NCBI GenBank assembly: GCA_937998045.1
Contig: CALKVG010000249.1
Location: 1 to 9,097 of the forward strand
Direction of reading: 5' to 3'
Source of the DNA: an uncultured Myxococcales bacterium
Lineage (GTDB): Bacteria; Myxococcota_A; Polyangia; Polyangiales; Polyangiaceae
Length of the DNA: 9,097 bases
The translations under genes and the position numbers were made by a program. The notes under the pieces were generated by a model. It searched no databases and was not told the origin of the DNA. It was given only the letters and a program-made list of their open reading frames with translations. The number at the start of each line of letters is the position of its first letter. The first letter of the stretch is position 1. Below are positions 6,679 through 9,097 of this stretch, in pieces.

Positions 6679-7308
6679 CTAGACGATAACGTAGCGCGCG
6701 GCGGTGCGGCCCGCGCCCGTGAGCGGCCAAGTGTAGGGGATTGTCTCGGCGAGGCGGGCACGTTCGTGCTCGGGAGGCGCGTCTTTGGTGAGGAGCAACC
6801 AGACCGAGCCGCCCGGTGCCGCCAGCGTCGTCGCAAGGTCGAGCCACGCCGGCGGCGGAAGGGTGGCCCGCGAAAGGGCGACGTCCCAGGCGCGGCGTCC
6901 TGCAAAGGCCTCGGCGCGGGCCCGGTGGAGCACGATGTCGGTGCGCACCACCGCGCCGAGCACGGTCCGAAGGAAGCTGGCGCGTTTCCCGTTGGGTTCG
7001 ACGAGCGTTACGCGGAGATCGGGTCGCAGGAGCGCCAGCGCCAGGCCCGGCGCGCCCGCCCCGGTTCCCACGTCGATGACACGCGCTGCGGGCTCGATTC
7101 GAGCACCCAGCACGAGGGCATCGGCGAGCATCAGATCGACGAGCTCCTCGGCGGATCGCGCCGCGGTCAGGTCGATACGCGCGTTCCACTCCTCGAGGAG
7201 CGCGAGCCAGACGCCTACGTCGGCGCGCGGCCGCCCCTGCCATCCTTGGAGCGGCGCTCCGAGCACGGTAGCTGCACGGTCGACAAGCGGGCCGAGCTTG
7301 GCCGTCAT
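6679..7308 (-). CDS. rsmG: 16S rRNA (guanine-N7)-methyltransferase RsmG (GidB)
   Basis: This 209-residue protein matches RsmG in size and motif order. The family transfers a methyl group from S-adenosylmethionine to N7 of G527 of 16S rRNA (E. coli numbering) in the cytoplasm, and its loss can give low-level streptomycin resistance. Visible motifs are WNARIDLTA (41-49, the family's WN..NLT region), the SAM-binding loop VIDVGTGAGAPGL (77-89), an acidic residue after strand 2 (LVEPNGKR, Glu104), and DVALSRA (142-148, the conserved SRA). The ATG at 7308 is the only reasonable start, because the frame meets a stop at 7330-7332. An AGGAGAGG stretch on the - strand (7324-7331) lies about 15 bases upstream, rather far for a ribosome binding site. 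The gene is divergent from the kinase gene at 7353 and probably heads the unit with clp and the Rieske oxidoreductase gene. The usual neighbour mnmG is not in the window. Confidence 0.9.
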   Translation of the reverse strand: MTAKLGPLVDRAATVLGAPLQGWQGRPRADVGVWLALLEEWNARIDLTAARSAEELVDLMLADALVLGARIEPAARVIDVGTGAGAPGLALALLRPDLRVTLVEPNGKRASFLRTVLGAVVRTDIVLHRARAEAFAGRRAWDVALSRATLPPPAWLDLATTLAAPGGSVWLLLTKDAPPEHERARLAETIPYTWPLTGAGRTAARYVIV

Positions 7309-7352
7309 CGTATCCGAGTGGTACCTCTCCTATAGCGCGAGTTACGAGTCCC
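7309..7352. promoter_or_regulatory. divergent promoter region between rsmG and the AmgK-type kinase gene
   Basis: The 44 bp between two divergent start codons must hold the 5' signals of at least one of the genes. TCCTATAGC (7328-7336) includes a TATA-like hexamer that could be a -10 element, but no matching -35 is clear. With so little space, the promoters probably overlap or lie partly inside the coding regions. Confidence 0.3.
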
Positions 7353-8462
7353 ATGTCCGCCCAGCCCGCCGCCGTGCCCGCTCTGCCGCAGCCGCGGCCG
7401 GTTCACCAGCTCGACTTCGGAGCGCTCTCCGCGCTCGTCGCGCAAGCGATGCCGGGGGACGCGATCACCGCGTACGAACCCATGGCCGGCGGCGCGTCGA
7501 CGCGGCGCTACTTCCGCGTCCGGCTCGGGCCGAAAGGGCCAGCGTCCGCCGGCGACGGCGGCAAGTCCGCGGTGGCGATGTTCGTCCCCGAGGGGCCGAA
7601 GCCCGAAGAGGCCGACAAGAGCGGTCCCCTCGGTCCCCTGCGGTGGCCCTTCCTCGAGGTGCGCGACCTCCTCGCCTCCCGCGGGGTAGACGTACCGGCC
7701 GTCTACGCCGAGGACACCGCCCGCGGATGGGTGCTCCTCGAGGATCTGGGCGACGACACGCTCGCGACCTTCCTCTCGGCCAATCCTGGCGAGCGCGAGG
7801 CGATGTACCTTCGCGCCGTGTCCGACCTCGCGCGCGCCCAGGACGCGCTCGCCGCCCTGCCCGCCGGATCCGTCGTCGCGTCGCGCGAGTTCGATGCGGA
7901 GCTCCTCTCCTGGGAGATCCACCACTTTCGCGAGTGGGCCCTCGAGGCGCGCGGCGTCGTCCTCGCGCCCGGCGATCGGGCCCTCTTCGACGGCATCGCC
8001 GAACGGCTGGCGCGGCGGATCGCTGCGTGGCCCCGCTCGTTTGTCCATCGCGACTACCAGTCGCGCAACCTCATGGTTCGCCCCGACCGCCGGCTCTGCT
8101 GGGTCGACTTCCAGGATGCGCTCCTCGGGCCTCGCGTCTACGACCTCGTAGCGCTCCTCAACGACAGCTACCAGCAGTTCGAGCCCCCCTTCGTGCAGGC
8201 CCGCCTCGACGACTACGCTCGGGCGCGCTCGATCGGCTCGGCGGAGCGCGCCGACGTCGGCCGCGAGTTCGAGCTCGTGACGGTCCAGCGGAAGCTCAAG
8301 GACGCGGGGCGCTTCGTGTTCATCGACCGAATGCGCCAAAACCCTTCCTTCTTGCCGTTCGTGGAGCCCACGATCGCCAAGGTCCGGGCGAGCCTCGCCC
8401 GCCTGCGCGACGACGCCGACATGCGCGCGCTCGACGATCTGCTCGCGCGTGTGCTCCCCTGA
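7353..8462 (+). CDS. AmgK-type sugar kinase (aminoglycoside phosphotransferase family, COG3178)
   Basis: This 369-residue protein has an APH/choline-kinase fold. A nucleotide-binding turn is seen at GGASTRRYFRV (46-56), the catalytic loop at H232-R-D234-YQSR-N239, and the metal-binding motif at D252-FQDALLGP, followed by YDLVALLNDSY. The HRDYQSRNLM and DFQDA motifs are those of COG3178. Its Pseudomonas member AmgK phosphorylates the anomeric hydroxyl of N-acetylmuramate and N-acetylglucosamine during peptidoglycan recycling. In that pathway the next enzyme is the uridylyltransferase MurU, often encoded beside amgK. Here the next gene is instead a glycoside hydrolase, so the sugar substrate is not certain. 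The start at ATG 7353 has no strong ribosome binding site. The Pro/Ala-rich first 15 residues are not conserved, so a slightly later start is possible. Family membership is firm and the exact substrate is inferred. Confidence 0.8.
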   Translation: MSAQPAAVPALPQPRPVHQLDFGALSALVAQAMPGDAITAYEPMAGGASTRRYFRVRLGPKGPASAGDGGKSAVAMFVPEGPKPEEADKSGPLGPLRWPFLEVRDLLASRGVDVPAVYAEDTARGWVLLEDLGDDTLATFLSANPGEREAMYLRAVSDLARAQDALAALPAGSVVASREFDAELLSWEIHHFREWALEARGVVLAPGDRALFDGIAERLARRIAAWPRSFVHRDYQSRNLMVRPDRRLCWVDFQDALLGPRVYDLVALLNDSYQQFEPPFVQARLDDYARARSIGSAERADVGREFELVTVQRKLKDAGRFVFIDRMRQNPSFLPFVEPTIAKVRASLARLRDDADMRALDDLLARVLP

Positions 8463-8466
8463 GCCC

Positions 8467-9060
8467 ATGGCGCGCGCGCGACCGATGGGTTCCTCGCAGT
8501 CCAAGGAGCGCGTGCGGCTCCACCCGCACGGCCTCGACCTCGGGACCGGCGAGGCGCTTCCCCTCTGGGCCGGGGCGATGCACTACTGGCGTCACCCCGC
8601 GGACGAATGGCGCGCCGGCCTCGAGGCGATGCGCGCGATGGGCCTGCGCCTCGTCGACACGTACATCCCGTGGGGCGTCCACGAGATTGCGCCGGGCGAG
8701 TTCGACTTCGGCGAGCGCGACCCTCGCCTGGACGTCGTCTCCTTTCTCGAGCAGGCGCACGAGGTCGGCCTGAAGTGCGTCTTCCGGCCCGGGCCGCACA
8801 TCAACGCCGAGCTCACGTACTTCGGGCTGCCCGAGCGTATCGTCTGGGACCCGGAGTGCCAGGCGCGCACGCCCGGCGGACACCCCGTGATGCTCCCGAT
8901 CGTCCCGGTCGCCTTCCCGGTGCCGAGCTACGCGAGCGACGCCTTCCTCGAAGAGACCGCGCGCTGGTTTCGCGCCGTCGCGCAGCGCCTCGCGCACCTT
9001 CGCTGGCCGGACGGGCCGATCGTGCTCGTCCAGGTCGACAACGAGGGCGCCCTCTATTTC
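8467..9060 (+). CDS. family-35-like glycoside hydrolase (beta-galactosidase type), 3'-truncated
   Basis: The first 198 residues of a TIM-barrel glycoside hydrolase are present. GAMHYWRHPADEWRAGLEAM, MGLRLVDTYIPWGVHE, GEFDF, FRPGPHINAE and VLVQVDNEG occur in the order seen in GH35 beta-galactosidases. In that family the Asn-Glu of the last motif carries the acid/base catalyst, here Glu193. The second catalytic residue would lie beyond the cut. Genomic sequence ends at 9060, and the frame then runs into adapter sequence. ATG 8467 follows the kinase stop by four bases, which suggests co-transcription. ATG 8485 in the same frame is an alternative start, and neither has a clear ribosome binding site. 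No signal peptide is visible, so the enzyme is probably intracellular. It likely removes a terminal galactose or related sugar, but the substrate cannot be read from this fragment. Confidence 0.8.
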
Positions 9061-9097
9061 CTGTCTCTTATACACATCTCCGAGCCCACGAGACAGG
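9061..9097 (+). other. Illumina Nextera (Tn5) adapter, sequencing artefact
   Basis: Positions 9061-9079 are CTGTCTCTTATACACATCT, the 19-bp Tn5 mosaic end in reverse complement. Positions 9080-9094 are CCGAGCCCACGAGAC, the remainder of the standard Nextera read-2 adapter. The last three bases (AGG) would be the start of the i7 index. This is library sequence that survived trimming, not genomic DNA. It creates false ends: a tail on the glycoside hydrolase, and an opposite-strand frame whose product begins MYKRQ. Confidence 0.98.

Noticed and set aside
6785..8773. 662-codon + strand frame across rsmG and the kinase gene
   Set aside because: It spans two well-supported genes in other frames, and its product is low-complexity Arg/Ser/Pro sequence without domains.
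8320..9075. Long - strand open frame of 251 codons beginning MYKRQ
   Set aside because: Its first residues are the Tn5 mosaic end translated from GTG. The rest is antisense to the kinase and glycoside hydrolase genes, with no family resemblance.
9061..9079. Terminal Tn5-like end as a real transposon boundary
   Set aside because: The engineered mosaic end is followed directly by the synthetic read-2 adapter, which no natural transposon carries.

Overview
The window is very GC-rich DNA with tightly packed genes. The protein types (a DUF4388/J-domain protein, a Clp ATPase with a long Pro/Ala linker, and an RsmG with the 'IDLTAARS' and 'SRATLPPPAW' motif variants) suggest a myxobacterial or related deltaproteobacterial lineage. 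That placement is an inference from gene content and composition. The contig looks like the product of an Illumina Nextera (Tn5) library, because its last 37 bases are adapter sequence, not genome.

Left part, + strand (1-2507). The window opens inside a DUF4388 protein with a degenerate J-domain (3-1127). A 218-bp gap (1128-1345) follows, with two dyad-symmetric stretches but no gene. Next comes a bicupin oxalate decarboxylase (1346-2507), full length in family terms but interrupted by a one-base frameshift at about 1853-1858, inside the loop that forms the catalytic lid.

Middle part, - strand (7308 down to 2521). Three co-directional genes probably form one transcription unit: rsmG (16S rRNA methyltransferase), then a ClpA/ClpC-type AAA+ unfoldase, then a Rieske [2Fe-2S]-FAD/NAD oxidoreductase of the AIFM3 type. 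Gaps are 42 and 24 bp. The last gene converges on the oxalate decarboxylase gene with only 13 bp between stop codons. A 33-bp palindromic repeat occurs three times here. Two copies sit in tandem in the linker of the Rieske oxidoreductase, and one lies in the opposite orientation in the Pro/Ala linker of the Clp protein.

Right part, + strand (7353-9060). Divergent from rsmG, with 44 bp between start codons, lies an AmgK-type amino-sugar kinase/phosphotransferase. Four bases after it begins a family-35-like glycoside hydrolase, which is cut at residue 198 where the adapter starts.

The genes do not form one obvious pathway. They look like ordinary chromosomal housekeeping and metabolic genes: translation and proteolysis on the - strand, sugar salvage on the right, oxalate breakdown on the left. 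I see no defence system, prophage, insertion sequence or CRISPR array. The points most worth a second look are the dispersed palindromic repeat placed in protein linkers, the frameshift in the oxalate decarboxylase lid, and the adapter artefact.
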